Notes: generated by a model from the letters alone, not told the origin. 64,000 nucleotides of DNA from Hsuehochloa calcarea (GCA_036346395.1 CM070604.1:992001-1056000), one strand, 5' to 3'. Positions 22,855-35,458 are shown, numbered from the stretch's first letter. Numbers and translations are program-made.

Positions 22855-23640
22855 TGGAGAAGGGTTGGTCCCATGACGCGGTAGCCTGGGGTGGCGGCAC
22901 AACCGTCGGGCGGAGCAGAGCACCCAGGTGTAGAGGACCCAGTCGGAGGCTACCCAGATCGAAGGGGGCGACCTCGACAGGCATGGCGCTGTGCATCCAA
23001 GGCGAGGAACGAGCTTGGACTTCTCCCTCGATCTTCTCGCAGAGGAGCGAGCCGACGCACAAATCTTCGCACGGAGGAGTGAGCCGATGCACAAAGCCAA
23101 CACACAAAATCAAGGCTAGAAGGAGGCCACCATCGGGAGTGGAGATTGTTCCTCCCGGGGGCGGCGACAGCGGAGGACGAGCGGAGGTTAGGAGGCGGTG
23201 ACAGTGGCAGCAAATCCTAACTCTAATATTTGCTCTGATACCATGTTGTGAACATTATGTGTATATTGAAAAGACCCAATGGACAATATATATAAGGTAC
23301 AAAGGGATATACCCTATACAGATAAGAAAATACAAAAGACAGATTCCCATCTCTAACAAACACGAAGAAGGTGACTGCAGTGAACATGGGCAGAACGAGC
23401 CATGAATTGACTCAAGATATGAACAACATAAGCAATATCAGAATGAGTGCTCACAAGATACACCGGACTTCCAACAATATGGCGATAGCGAGTAGGATCC
23501 TCAAGAAGATTACCATCAGTGGCATTAAGCTGTAGGGATAGCTTCATGGAAGTCTCAGTAGTGCGAGTGTTAGTCAGACCAGACAGATTAAGGAGATCCT
23601 GGACATACTTCTACTGGGAGAGGTAGTAGCCCTCATATAT
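22855..23640 (-). mobile_element. Inverted Copia segment with LTR, primer site and RT fragment
   Basis: On the minus strand a reverse transcriptase C-terminal fragment (…GSPVYLVSTHSDIAYVVHIL…, 23360-23640) runs straight into a 115-bp LTR (23244-23358, TGTTAGAGATG to CACAACA). A primer site (plus 23233-23243) and a GC-rich leader down to about 22855 follow. The LTR is related to, but distinct from, the outer element's LTR. The order RT-LTR-leader with no RNase H indicates a rearranged or recombined insertion, not a simple element. Confidence 0.65.
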
Positions 23641-23696
23641 GGAAGAGACGTCAATCCCAATGAAGTACGTAAGAGAACCAAGACTAGTTATCAAAA

Positions 23697-24029
23697 ACTG
23701 CTCACTGAGATGCTTCTTCGCTACTTGCGTGGAACTATCTCTCGTCATTTGTTTTTTCCCAGCTCTACCTCACTACAGCTTTAGGCGTACTCTGATGCGA
23801 CTTGGGCTAGTGATCCTTCTGATTGTCGTTCTCTTTTTGCTTACTGTGTTTTTCTTGGCTCCTCCCTGATTGTCTGGAAGACCAAGAAGCATACTACAGT
23901 TTTTCGTTCGAGTGCAGAGGCTGAGTTGAGAGCTATGACAACAGTGACAGCAGAGGTTACTTGGTTGAGGTGACTACTTGCAGATTTTGGAGTGCCTGTG
24001 GTGGGACCTACGACTCTTTTGTCTGACAA
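23697..24029 (+). pseudogene. Copia RNase H, first part
   Basis: Reads LLRYLRGTISRHLFF…AYSDATWASDPSD…SSAEAELRAM…LLSDN, the standard Copia RT/RNase H end, with one or two stops. It is cut by the younger Copia at 24030 and resumes at 30573. Confidence 0.8.
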
Positions 24030-24034
24030 TACAT

Positions 24035-24546
24035 TGTAAACATAAGGTCTAATCTAAAACATGAACCCTAGCTCATAAGAGAACACCTAAAACATTTACA
24101 TTAGTGCGGAATCAAAAGGTGCATACCCGATCCCGGTGAAGCCATCGTGATTGTTGAGAGTCGGTTGATGTCGGTGCGGATCTGAACACCGTGGCTTAGG
24201 TCTGAGTCACGGAGTCGAAGTAGAGGCGATGATCAATGGCCGTCACTCGATCCAGCAGCCTTCGGTCCGGTCCAGTAATGTCGTAGTTGAGACGACGGTG
24301 TCACGGTGATGACGACGGGTCTGGCCTTCGTTCCCCTCAGTGCTCGTCAATGATCGGGCTTGTACGGGACGTTCTTAGGTTTTCAATGCTTAAAGCAAAA
24401 CCCAGCCGTATCCCTTCTTTTATGTAGCGCTAGAGGAGACCGGGACCAGAACCAAAAGAAGTTGGTACCGCCCCCGATCAGGGCGCGATGGTGGGCTTTA
24501 GCCCCGTGAGACTCGGTCTCGGCTGTTAGCCGAGATCAATCTAACA
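24035..24546 (-). repeat. 3' LTR of young Copia
   Basis: 512 bp. Starts tgtaaacataagg and ends atctaaca on the plus strand. I saw no difference from the copy at 30056. Confidence 0.92.
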
Positions 24547-24719
24547 TTCTCCCCTTTGATCGTAAGGCTAACAACATAAGTCCATCCTCAAATGAAAAAA
24601 ACAGCATACCAAGGTAATGTGTGGCATGGCCAATGAAGTGCCATACAACCTCAGTACCTATAGTGTACTATTATATTTAAAAATGGATATTCATAATACT
24701 TAATGGGAGTTGGTTCGCT

Positions 24720-27700
24720 TTAAGGTCCTTTATCCGTAATCGAGGCTTTCCAATAAACCCATGCCGCAACATGATCACGAAATATATTGGGTGGTAAGCC
24801 TTTGGTAAGCGGATCCGCAAGCATTGACTTAGTACTAATATGCTTGATACTAATGGTTTGATCCCGGATTCTATCTTTCACAACATGATACTTAATGTCA
24901 ATGTGTTTGGCAAAGACCACTTGACTTGTTGTTACTCGCATAAAAGATGCGGGTTCGTTATCGCGAGATAAGGTGAGTGGTTTAGAAATGTCACAACCAC
25001 TCTAAGGCCTTAATAAAATTCTTAAGCCATACAACGCCCAAAGAGCCTCATAACATGCCACAAACTCACTTGCATCGTTGAAGATGCCGTAAGGGTTTGT
25101 TTGGAGCTTTTCCACGAGATAGCTCCTCCAAATGAGTGTGAAGATATAACCCGACGTGGATTTCTTAGTATCAACACATCCCGCAAAATCAATCAATAAC
25201 CAACAACTTCAAGGTTATCAAGATACTTATATGTGAGCATGAGATGCTTAGTAGCTTGCATATAACGCAAGACTTTCTTAACGGCTTTCCATTGGTCCGG
25301 CCTGGATTTGACTGATATCCGCCAAGCATTAGGTTACAAAAGCTAAGTCGTATGTGCTTACTTGAGCATACATAATGCTTCCGACAACCAAGCGTAAGGA
25401 GGCGCTCTTCATCCGATCGGTTTCATATTGGTTCCTTGGACATTGAAATGTCCCAAACTTATCGCTCTTAACGATAGGAGCAGTGAGCGAGCATTTATGC
25501 ATATTGTATCTCTTTAGTACTGTCAACGTATGCTTTTGAGATAAACTTAATACTCCTTTGGACTCGTCCCTGAATTTCAATGCCAAGAACGTAAGAGGCA
25601 TCACCGAGATCCTTCATATCAAAATTGGATGAGAGAAATCTCTTGGTCTCAAACAAGATATCCTTATCATTGCTAGCCAATAAGATATCATCCACATAAA
25701 GCACTAAGATGGTGAATTTACTCCCTTGAACTTAACATATATGCGATTATCAACTTCATTTTCCTTAAATCCAAAATTCCTTATAACTTTATCAAATTTG
25801 AGGTACCAACGCCTCGATGCTTGTTTTAAGCCATAAATAGATTTCTTAAGTCGACATCCCATGTGCTCCTTGCCTTCCACGACAAAACCTTAGGTTGAGT
25901 CATGTAAACATTTTCTTGCAAATCGCCATTAAGGAATGCCGCCTTAACATCCATCCGATGTAGCTCTAAATCATAATGAGCTACAAGCGCCATAACGATT
26001 CGAACGAATCCTTAGTTGAGACAGAGAAAAGTGTCATTATAATCAATCCCCTCTCTTTGTGAGAAGCCTTTTGCTACGAGTCTTGCTTTGAACCTTTCGA
26101 TATTTCCTTTAGAGTCATGCTTAGTTTTGTAGACCCATTTACCCTTTTTGCTTTGACTCGTCAGAATTTCTACTAAGTCCCATACATCATTAGTGCTCAT
26201 AGACTTTAGTTCATCCTTCATGGCTTCAAACCATTTAGGAGAATATTCACTCATTATTGCTTCCTTATAAGAGGTGGGATCATCTACCTTCCCTATATCA
26301 TTAATATCCTCATTCATGTAAACAACATAATCATTTGGGATGGCGAGATCTTCTCTCCATTGTGATCTTCTAATAGGTTCAAAGAATTATTGCCGGAGGT
26401 CGCTGAGGCGCAGGAGACCGCCGAGGCTCATCATTAGGTATGACATTAGGAATTTCAGAGACCCCAACGGTGGGTGCATCAAAAAGATTTGGTATCGAGG
26501 TGCAACCACCAAGTGCAGAATAAAAATCTCGGGATAAGCGGTGAAGGAACGTAAACCCGCTTCTCTTCAAGATCAATTTTTCTAGGCTCCGTGTCCTCAT
26601 TATTTTCTAAGAACACAAGATGTCTTGTTTCTACAAACTTAGTTGTTCTATCAGACAATAAAATCGATACCCTTTAGATCTTTCGGGTATCCTATAAAAT
26701 GGCAACTTCTTGCCTTAGGGTCTAATTTTCCAATATGTGGATTAAATATCTTAGCTTCAAAGACAACAACCCCATACTCTTAAATATTTCAAACTCGGTT
26801 TTCTCCTATCCATAATTCATAAGGTGTCTTAGGTATTGATTTATGGGAACCCTATTAAGAATATGTGTCATTGTCTTTAGTGCCTCCATCCATAAACCGG
26901 TGATAAACTAGAGTAGCTAAGCATGCTCTGTACCATATCCATAAGTGTACGGCCATGCGTCTCTCACCTACCCCATTTTGCCGAGGTTCACTGTGTAGAA
27001 TATTGGGCAACAATGCCATTTTCCTGAAGGAACTTAGCGAAAGGGCCAGGAATTTGGCCATAAGGGGCATGTCTCCCATAATATTCTCCCCCACGGTCCG
27101 ATCTTACCACTTTGATTCTTAGGTTGTGCTGATTTTCAACTTCAGCCTTAAATATCTTAAATTTATCAAGTGACTCGGATCGGTCTTTAATGGGAAAAAT
27201 ATAACCATAACGGGAGAAATCATCAGTGAATGTAATGAAAGACTCAAAACCATCCACTGATGTCACAGGAAAAGGACCACAAATATCAGTATGAATTAAC
27301 TCTAATAGTCCTGAGCTGCGAGTTGCTCCCTTCTTTATTTTCTTTACGTATTTTCCTTTAATGCAATCAATGCAGTGGTCTGAGTCAGAGAAATCTAATG
27401 GTTGAAGAATCTCTTCCTTAATGAGACGCTCCATTCTCCCCTTCGAAATGTGGCCTAAACGACAGTGCCACAGTTTCGAAGAAGTCTCATTATACTTTTT
27501 ACGCATAGTATCACTCACATTCAAAGAAAACGGTGATTCATTAAGGGAAAGCATATAAAGCTTGTCTTGTCTAACAGCAAGACCAACATTATTTGAATTA
27601 AATGTGATAACACACTTATTGTTACCAAAATTACATTTGAATCCATCATCGTCCAATAAAGATATCAAATTAAATTCCTCCTAATGGAAGGAACAAAACT

Positions 27701-28560
27701 ACATTATTAAGACGAAGTGTGAAGCCGCTTATCTAAAACTAAGGAAAGCAGAACCAATTGATTCCACTTCTGCTTCTTTTCCATCCGCGACTCTAAGACT
27801 TCGCTCCCCTTTCTTAGTGTTCTCACGGTATGGAATCCTCAGTAAAGAGTTGGTAACATGCACATTGCACTGAGTCAATCCACCAAGATTTAAGGGAAAA
27901 TTAGTATAAAGGGTTTCATCAACAAAAGTTATAGAATCATTACCCTTCTTTGCGAGCCACTTTAGGAAACCAACACAATCCTTCTCGAAATGTCCTGGCT
28001 CCTTGCAAAAGTGACATGCATTCCCACTTGGTGCTTTAGCAGAAGCAACATTGGGCTTAGGTGTAGTTTGCACCTTAGGCCCCGATTTATCCGAATTAGG
28101 AGAGTAAGACCTTTTCTTGGATTTGAAGTCCCCGAGAACTTCCTTTGCTAGGACCGCCAACTTGATTCACCAAATCTTTCTTTTCGCCCTAATCCTTTCT
28201 TCCTCCTCGGACACACATGGCGATAAGATCGCTCATGCTCCATTTATCTTTCTGAGTATTATAGTTTATCTTAAAAGCAGTGTATTCAGAAGGAAGAGAA
28301 GTCATTATGAAGTGAACTAGGAAACCATCAGATATTTCCATGTCCATGCCCTTGAGTTTTCCAGCCATATCAGTCATCATCATGATGTGCTCTCTTATCT
28401 TCTTTGGACCCGTCATACTTAGTGGATAGAAGCCTCGGATTAATGTCGCATAAACCTTAGTGGAGCCTTTGAATTTCTCTCTCATCAAGCCGATACTCCT
28501 TAGCATTTTCGAATCGAGATTGCTCCCCGATTCCAACCGAGATAGAAGTCTTCATAATCA
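24720..28560 (-). pseudogene. Decayed Copia gag-pol
   Basis: In minus-strand order: gag (REHIMMMTDMAGKLKGMDME, 28189-28536), a zinc knuckle CHFCKEPGHFEKDC (about 28000), gag-pre-integrase and integrase start (LWHCRLGHISKGRMERL…ELIHTDICGPF, 26988-27668), RT start (KTKHDSKGNIERFKARLVAK, 26012-26317), an RT piece with the catalytic YVDD (MLYVDDILLASND, 25495-25704), and RNase H end (HISTKSMLADPLTKGLPPN, 24720-24941). Each piece ends in a frameshift or stop, so no full polyprotein can be made. Confidence 0.9.
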
Positions 28561-30043
28561 TTAGTGATAGACGGTTAGACCGCTCCCATTTTTCAAAGAT
28601 TATTATCATATATTTTCTTTTTCTCATCGTGAATCGCCCTCACCAATGGTGGGAGAAATGGGAGCAGCACTCTTAATGCATAATCAAGATCTAATACTCC
28701 AAGGACAATCAAATTCTTTCTTTCCAAGCGGAAATTGTTCTCGTAAGTCGCTCAATGTTGTCAATTGTAGCGGCAACATTTGAAGCATTCATGGCTGAAC
28801 ATTAAAATACAGGAAAAATTAGAGATAGCATAAAAGTATTGCATGCAATTAACCATACGTTGGTCTGATTAATAACATGCAAAAATTACAGCTCTAGTTT
28901 ATATCACCGTTGGGCAGAAATAAAAGAACTATAACTATTAATGTGGCAACACATGATTACAAACAACGTTGGTTAGTATGTAATCATGTGTATACATAAT
29001 GCCAAAATAAATCATAATATTCTCTAATTAAAATATCTCGTTGGTTCAATTTTAATTAGAGACCGAATTTATACCGAAAACATTAGGAATTATCATTAAT
29101 TAAAACAATACACAAAATAAATAATAATCATAAAACTTAATCATAAAACCACTTTACAAAATGAAAACTATTGTGCAAAGATCACATAGTTGAGTAATCA
29201 AGATTAGATTAAACATAGAAATAAATAAATAAAACTAAACCAAAATCATTTTGCAAAAAGAAAACGCCATCAGTAACTCGTGGACTCGCCCGGCTCAATC
29301 TTTCGGTTTACCGCCAAGAATGGCGGCCCATTAGGGTTTGGCCGTGCTCGCGTCCGTCCGCCGCCCATGAGCGGTTCGCGCCCAACATGCAAAGCGTCGG
29401 CCGCCGATCTCGAGACGAACAACCGAGATCGATCGCGGCGCGCCGCTTTACCGAATGAGCGATGCGAGCCGCTTGATTAAATCGGATGGCCGAGAGCAAA
29501 ATCGCATGACATAAAACCGCCGACGGACGAAAACCCTAACCCTAATCCATTTTCCCCGCCACCCGAAAATTCGCGCGGCGCGAAGCGAAAAAAAACGCCG
29601 CAATGGCGATTCCGCCGGCGACGCTACCGAGAAGAAGGAGGCGAGCGGCGGCGGTGAAGGTGGACTCGGCCACAAGCATGAGGTGGCGGCGCTTCATAGC
29701 TCTCTTCGCCGTGGCGCATCGCGGTCGTGGTCGCACACCGTCGAATAGAGCTTCGATGGCGCCGAACCGAAGAAGACTTCAAATCCCGCCGTAAGTATCC
29801 CGCCGCCTCTATTTGGTTTTGGATCTGAGATCTTAAGGGCCGAATCTTAGAGTTCTTATTCTGAGATTTGATTTGGTGTTTCTGATTTTGGGGATTTCAT
29901 TAGGGTTTCTGGCTAGGGTTTGATCCCCTTCTTCTAATTGCTAACCCGAGCCACCGAGTCTTAGATCCAGACGAGTCTAGCTTAGATCCAGTCGGGTAAA
30001 CATGGGCTGAGGATTAATCGGGTTCAAGAATGAACTAGGGATG
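28561..30043 (-). other. Leader and 5' untranslated part of young Copia
   Basis: AT-rich 28561-29270, then GC-rich 29280-29810 with no coding assignment. It lies between the 5' LTR/primer site and gag. Confidence 0.5.
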
Positions 30044-30055
30044 CTCTGATACCAT

Positions 30056-30567
30056 TGTAAACATAAGGTCTAATCTAAAACATGAACCCTAGCTCATAAG
30101 AGAACACCTAAAACATTTACATTAGTGCGGAATCAAAAGGTGCATACCCGATCCCGGTGAAGCCATCGTGATTGTTGAGAGTCGGTTGATGTCGGTGCGG
30201 ATCTGAACACCGTGGCTTAGGTCTGAGTCACGGAGTCGAAGTAGAGGCGATGATCAATGGCCGTCACTCGATCCAGCAGCCTTCGGTCCGGTCCAGTAAT
30301 GTCGTAGTTGAGACGACGGTGTCACGGTGATGACGACGGGTCTGGCCTTCGTTCCCCTCAGTGCTCGTCAATGATCGGGCTTGTACGGGACGTTCTTAGG
30401 TTTTCAATGCTTAAAGCAAAACCCAGCCGTATCCCTTCTTTTATGTAGCGCTAGAGGAGACCGGGACCAGAACCAAAAGAAGTTGGTACCGCCCCCGATC
30501 AGGGCGCGATGGTGGGCTTTAGCCCCGTGAGACTCGGTCTCGGCTGTTAGCCGAGATCAATCTAACA
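30056..30567 (-). repeat. 5' LTR of young Copia
   Basis: 512 bp. Reads as identical to the copy at 24035-24546. Confidence 0.92.
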
Positions 30568-30572
30568 TACAT

Positions 30573-30786
30573 GTGCTATCAGTATTGCTCGGGACCCAGT
30601 AAAGCATGAGCTCACCAAGCACATTGGTATGGATACTTCATGCACTCGCTCACAGATGCAGAAGGGAGTACTTGCTTTACAGTTTGTGCCATCAGAGTTA
30701 CAGGTTGCTGACTTCTTCACGAAGCCACAGACAAGGGCACAATATTTGTATTTTCTCTTCAAACTCAGTGTGTGTAATCCACTATG
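30573..30786 (+). pseudogene. Copia RNase H, second part
   Basis: Continues the older Copia's RNase H: KHIGMDTSCTRSQMQKGVLA…SELQVADFFTKPQT, ending at a TGA just before the purine tract. The KHI and ADFFTK motifs are typical of the Copia RNase H end. Confidence 0.8.
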
Positions 30787-30797
30787 AGTTTGAGGGG

Positions 30798-30906
30798 TGT
30801 TAAAATAGAACTCTCTTGTATTCCTTATCTGTATATAGCAATCGTCTTGTACTCCTTGTATATTGCCTATTGGACCCTCTTGAATATACACATATTATTC
30901 ATAACA
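30798..30906 (+). repeat. 3' LTR of outer Copia
   Basis: 109 bp, TGTTAAAATAG to CATAACA, followed by target duplication agagg. Confidence 0.88.
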
Positions 30907-30911
30907 AGAGG

Positions 30912-30995
30912 AACAGATGCTTAGTGTCCATGCTAAAAGAGCCTTTCAGTCTCGTATGTGAGCTACCTTCTAATGAAACCTCTAGGGTCCTATGA
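30912..30995 (+). pseudogene. Host terminal exon, right half
   Basis: Continues the frame of 20751-20897 for 27 codons (NRCLVSMLKEPFSLVCELPS…) to TGA at 30993-30995. See the left-half entry. Confidence 0.5.
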
Positions 30996-32881
30996 ATTTT
31001 TAGTAAAGGAAACTTTTAGTTACGTCAAATTTCCTGCTTCCAAACCTGGCCTTAAGGTTAGAAAATGTACTACAAACAGGGGGTGAAGACGTGAAGTATC
31101 TATATTGTTTATTCACTTTGGTTTCTTGGTTCATATGAAGTATGAACACTAAGAAAAAAGACCATTTTGCAGCAATTCCGACTACAGAAACTCAGTTTGC
31201 CTTGTGCTTCCTTGACAATTAAATGATTTGATTAGATGCACTTTTGAACAAAATCAAAGCATCAGGACATGTCTGAAATCTGAAATCGACCACTCTGACT
31301 GAATGGATTGGTTCTCATCGCCATCTTTCACTCTGGGATTGGAGAGGATCAATACATGGTCAGAGTTGGATAGATTGGTACGAAATAGAGCAATCTCGTG
31401 TTCCTTTCTTACTTTTACCTTGGTTTTGGCATGCCCTCTCATGATCCTGAATGCGCATGATTGTGTCGCTCTATTTTTATTTTTTCTTTCTTTCTCTGTC
31501 GTCAATATGTGTTTTTTTTTATATTCAATCTGTATACCGTGTTACCATATGGTTTGGAAAATCTTGCACATGAGATTCTCCTCTTAAATGACCTCTCAAG
31601 TACAGCAACAAGGAGAGAGATGTATGTTGAAGTTAGTTAAAGTACAAATAAGATTCTAATTGAAATTTTAAAGTACAAATAAGATTCTAATTGAAATTCA
31701 TTTGTACAGAAGAGGGACCATACTATCTAAAACTTCTAGCTCTTCAATACAGTGCTAGTAGAACCTTAGAATGTGACTGCCACCAAATGGAGAGCTCTCA
31801 CAAGTCCCTCTCCTGAGGTGATCAGTAAGCAAAGCTAACCAAAGATCAACCACTTCATAAGAGAAGGTTTAAATAAAGATCACATTGCTATCAAGTAGAG
31901 GAATCTCTCGCCTTTCTATCTAGTTTCTCTCTCCACTGATGTGCACTCTCACTCCTCTCCTTTGCAAGCACTTGTTCCAACCTTAATAGGCTCCCTTGTC
32001 CCTCTCATGGTGGTGAGCTGAGGTCAGGGAGGGCCCATGGCTTGCCCTTTCCTTGCAGTCACACTCCAGCTCTTGGAATATCTCCATTGGCATGGCACTA
32101 CGCATTATTCGATCCCGTGTTAAATTTGTTAATGTCCCGTGGATTTTTAATCTAGCTCCCAGAAGCACCCATGATACCATGACGGATTCTCGTACCTTGT
32201 ATCGACTTCAGGGCCTTATAATTGTGGCTTCTTGATTTATTTATTTTCTGTGCGTGTTGGGACTTCATTGACTTCAGGGCCTTATAATTGTGGCTTCTTC
32301 CTTGAATTTTTTTGTGTGTGTGTGTGTGTGTGTTGAGACTTCATTGTCTTCACTCATCAGCTGCTAGAATCTCTTAAGTGGCTCGTTTTGGATTTAGCAC
32401 GATTAATTTGTAACTTTGGTCCCCCAGAAACAAGGTTGCCAATGGGTGTGCTTGGGTGTCTCCGATAGCTACTACCACTTGCTCATGTAGTCATGTATGG
32501 CTGCTAATTTAATTTGCTCACAATATTCAACTTGGAGTTACTAGTCAAAAGTGCAAGCAACATGATCATGCATGTGTGTTAGTTCTGTTCTAGCATGTCT
32601 TGTGTGGCAGAATGATGCATCATGTTGATCGCCAAAATCAATGAAAAACTCCATCTTATGATATGTTCGTAAAAACTAAAAGAAAGGGGGGGAAAAAAAT
32701 CTAATCTTGTGATCACAGACATGCGATGTTGTCAAAGGAAAGAAAAAGGTGCAACTATCAAAGATTCACACTACTTCTGCCGAGGTACTTGATTGAACAA
32801 AATGAATGAAACATTGCAAATTGAAGGGCAAGTGAGCAACGCCACCTCAATCATTCGTTCTCATCCACATCCACTTCTAAG
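30996..32881. other. Intergenic with small tandem duplications
   Basis: Two near-perfect copies of a 30-bp unit (aaagtacaaataagattc…) lie at about 31640-31698. A roughly 62-bp duplication containing cagggccttataattgtg occurs at about 32210 and 32272. A (TG)n run lies at about 32311-32332. No gene was recognised. Confidence 0.5.
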
Positions 32882-33113
32882 CAGGGCTCCCATTTTCGAG
32901 GAAAAAATGGGTACTACCTCGCCCCTCCTCTGGAATCCAAACCGGTAAAAAAAAAAAATCAGTTTGGATGAATTTTGCCAGCCAATCCCCTCCCCCAAAT
33001 TGAATTCTCTTGAATTTGATCCTTTTTAAATTTAAAATCCAAAAATCAAAATTTTCAATTTTTGGCCAAACTAACCCTACCGGCCCCCGGAAAAAATGGT
33101 AGTGAAAACCCTG
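32882..33113. mobile_element. hAT-like MITE
   Basis: Ends cagggctcccattttc and the complement of ggtagtgaaaaccctg share the hAT CAGGG terminus and a ccattttttcc-type inverted repeat. Flanking 8-mers cttctaag and cttctgac match at 6 of 8 positions, consistent with an aged target duplication. 232 bp, no coding. Confidence 0.55.
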
Positions 33114-33601
33114 CTTCTGACTCGCATATCTAAAGCTCAGGGCCGCACCTGACATTTTAGGGGCCCTGTGCTAAAAATTATCATAAGACATTGTATATAG
33201 GAAAAATGAGCATTAATGTTGTCGATGTTACTACTAAGGTAACACATTCCGCGTTAAATTTGTCAACGCGATCTCACCAACATTATTATCAAAGTTAATT
33301 TACAGGAAGCAGTGTCGAAAAATAGAACACCACCTATATGCACAAATACAAGAAATAATTGCAATAATAAGTGGAGTAGTATTAAAAAAATTAAGAACAA
33401 CGGCTAGGCGCAACCGCAACTGTGCACGTATGGTTCCCAGCGGCCCCGACGCAACACAAATGATCCATTGCGGTGAATAAGTGACGCAACACCAGAGCCC
33501 AATAACGGTGTTGTACAAAGATCAAAGATACAAGACAACAACACAAGCTTGAGAGGAAAAATTATGTGCTTTAAGGTCTTAAACTCACAAAGAAACTCAC
33601 T
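33114..33601. other. Intergenic, possible further hAT end
   Basis: cagggccgcacctgac at about 33139 resembles a hAT terminus, but no matching right end was found. Otherwise nothing recognised. Confidence 0.3.
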
Positions 33602-34599
33602 GTTGTAGCAAAAGAAGGCTAGACAGTAAGAGAGGGGACCTCCGGTGTCCTTGGAATGACCAGAGAATACTGAAGAGAAGGAACGAGTTGCCAGGAAAAG
33701 GTGTGTATGAGTTGCTCCAAAAAAATGGATCTATCTTGTTACATGGGGAAGACGGCTATTTATAGCCTCCTTAACAGGGTACTTGATATTACTATCCTAC
33801 CCCTAAAAAGGTCATATACGTGTAGGGGCTGCAGTGGCTTTTCTCGCCCCTATGTGTAGCCTTCGGCCCATGGTGGACCCTCTTGAGCTTGGCCCACCGG
33901 CGCCCGAGACACCTCGTGGGGTACAGGCGCCCCTGGGCTGAGGAGGCCCCGGGCACCCTTCGCTTCTCCCGAGGTGGCTCCGGACAAACCGTAGCTTCTG
34001 TGCTTGTGGTGCTCCGATGACCCTCCGGTGGCCTCCGGGCTTCATCCGGGGTATCCCGAAGAGGCGCCTGGTACCGTCGAGGTAGGGTTGGCCGCGGGCC
34101 TCCTCCGCTCTCCCGATGTGGCCCTGAAGGACTCGTTACTCCTGGCCTCGCGGTACCCCGGTGACCCTCCGGGGAGGCTCCGGGTCTTCCCCGGAGCATC
34201 CCCGAAGGGGCGCCTAGTGCCCCCCAGAGGGGGGGCCTTTGTGCTCACGGGTCGCGGGGTCTGTCCCGCGGTATTCGTCGGGTCGTTGGGGCTAGTGGGG
34301 CCGGCCCCTTCAGCTTGGTGAAGCGTGCTTGTCCTGTTTCCCCCGGCGCGCATCTCCTTCGAGGATGTTTCGATGCGTTGGTCGGGGTTGCTTCTTGTTG
34401 CGGCCAGGTTCGGTTGGCCGGTGGTCTTGATGGCGCCTCTTTGAGTGATGTGCGCCGCCGTTGGGTGTTGCGTTATGGCACCGTTTGTTGGGTCTTGTGC
34501 GCTATAATGGCGTCTAACCGTTGCTCCGTTTGGGGCACACGTGTCAACCGATGACTGGCGCGTGGCTCTTCGGCTTCCGCGCCCTGTCGTTTTGTGAGC

Positions 34600-35110
34600 C
34601 TGGTGCGGGTATAAATAGGGGGGTGGTATCCCCTTCCGCACTCCATTCCTTTGCGAAAACCCTAGGCTCTGTTTTTTGTTTGTGTGTTGCTTCTTCGAGG
34701 GGCCTATCTCCGGTGTCTTCGCTTCTGTGCGGCGTCATGATGAAGCAAACCAGGGACGGTGGTTGGGCAGTTGCCTATACCGACGATCTTGGCCGCTCCT
34801 CGGTGACCCTAGCATGTCCTGCAGATGCTAAAAGACGAGGGGAAGTTGTCGGATCTTGCGGAGGTGCGAGCCCCTAGTGTGGAGACAGTGCTAGAGCCCT
34901 AGGAGGATGAGGCTGTTGTCTTTGTCGCCTTCTTCGATGTCAGCCTTCGCTTTTCTGCGTGGAGTTGGTGGCCGTGTGCTCCAGCTGTACTGGGTGGAGC
35001 TAGCGCAATTGATGCCCAACTCCATCGTCAAGCTCGGCGTGTTCGAGTGGGTGATGCAATCCTGCGGGGGCGAGCGGATAGGGTCGGCTCTTCGCGTACC
35101 ACCATGACGA
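34600..35110 (+). pseudogene. Gypsy-type transposon N-terminal domain fragment with LTR promoter
   Basis: A plus-strand TATA box (tataaatagg, about 34609) lies upstream of a frame reading MSAFAFLRGVGGRVLQLYWV (34938) and LAQLMPNSIVKLGVFEWVMQ. These match the 'putative gypsy type transposon' domain of rice elements. It is truncated after about 50 residues. Confidence 0.55.
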
Positions 35111-35229
35111 TCGGTGTCAACCAAAGAAGAGGAAGGATACCGACGAGACGCTTAACTTTGGAAGCGTCAACTTTTAGCCAAAGGTGATTGGCAGCAGGCC
35201 TCCTCCGGCTCTCCAAAGGTGACCCCGGA

Positions 35230-35458
35230 GGACTCGTTGCTCCTAGCCTCGCGGTACCTCGGCGACCCTCCGGGGGAGGCTCCGAGTCATTGGGGCCGGT
35301 GGAGCCACCCTTACGACACTCACAATTAGTGACACCAACGTCGGAATGAGAATTCAATGCGGAGAGAATTAATTTTGCTTATGGTTACTAGGAGATAGTA
35401 GTAGCCGTGTTTGTGCAACAATAAAAGAAGATAAAGAGAAAGAGAAAGAGAAACTCAA
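35230..35458. repeat. Direct repeat, copy 1
   Basis: Matches 37645-37866 almost throughout, from gaggactcgttgctcctagc to gaaagagaaactc, with a few substitutions and a small (gaaaga)n length difference. Confidence 0.8.

Larger units (their letters stand above)
24035..30567 (-). mobile_element. Young Copia element with LTRs that read as identical
   Basis: 512-bp LTRs lie at 24035-24546 (3') and 30056-30567 (5') and read as identical. They are flanked by a perfect duplication tacat (24030-24034 and 30568-30572) inside the older Copia's RNase H. The primer site is plus 30044-30054. The purine tract is the complement of ttctcccctttg at 24547. The interior has gag, integrase, RT and RNase H remnants (24720-28560), broken by frameshifts. 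Identical LTRs imply a very recent insertion. Confidence 0.93.
20898..30906 (+). mobile_element. Old Copia element (outer), with nested insertion
   Basis: 109-bp LTRs lie at 20898-21006 and 30798-30906, flanked by a perfect 5-bp duplication agagg (20893-20897 and 30907-30911). The primer site TGGTATCAGAG is at 21007-21017. A purine tract (gagtttgagggg) precedes the 3' LTR. The LTRs differ at many positions, so the insertion is old. The gag, protease and RNase H remnants are full of stops. A rearranged segment (about 22855-23690) and a younger Copia (24035-30567) interrupt it. Confidence 0.9.

Noticed and set aside
29280..29800. GC-rich ORFs on both strands
   Set aside because: Lie in the leader of the young Copia element and look like no protein family.
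33139..33540. Possible hAT element starting cagggccg
   Set aside because: No matching right terminus or target duplication found.
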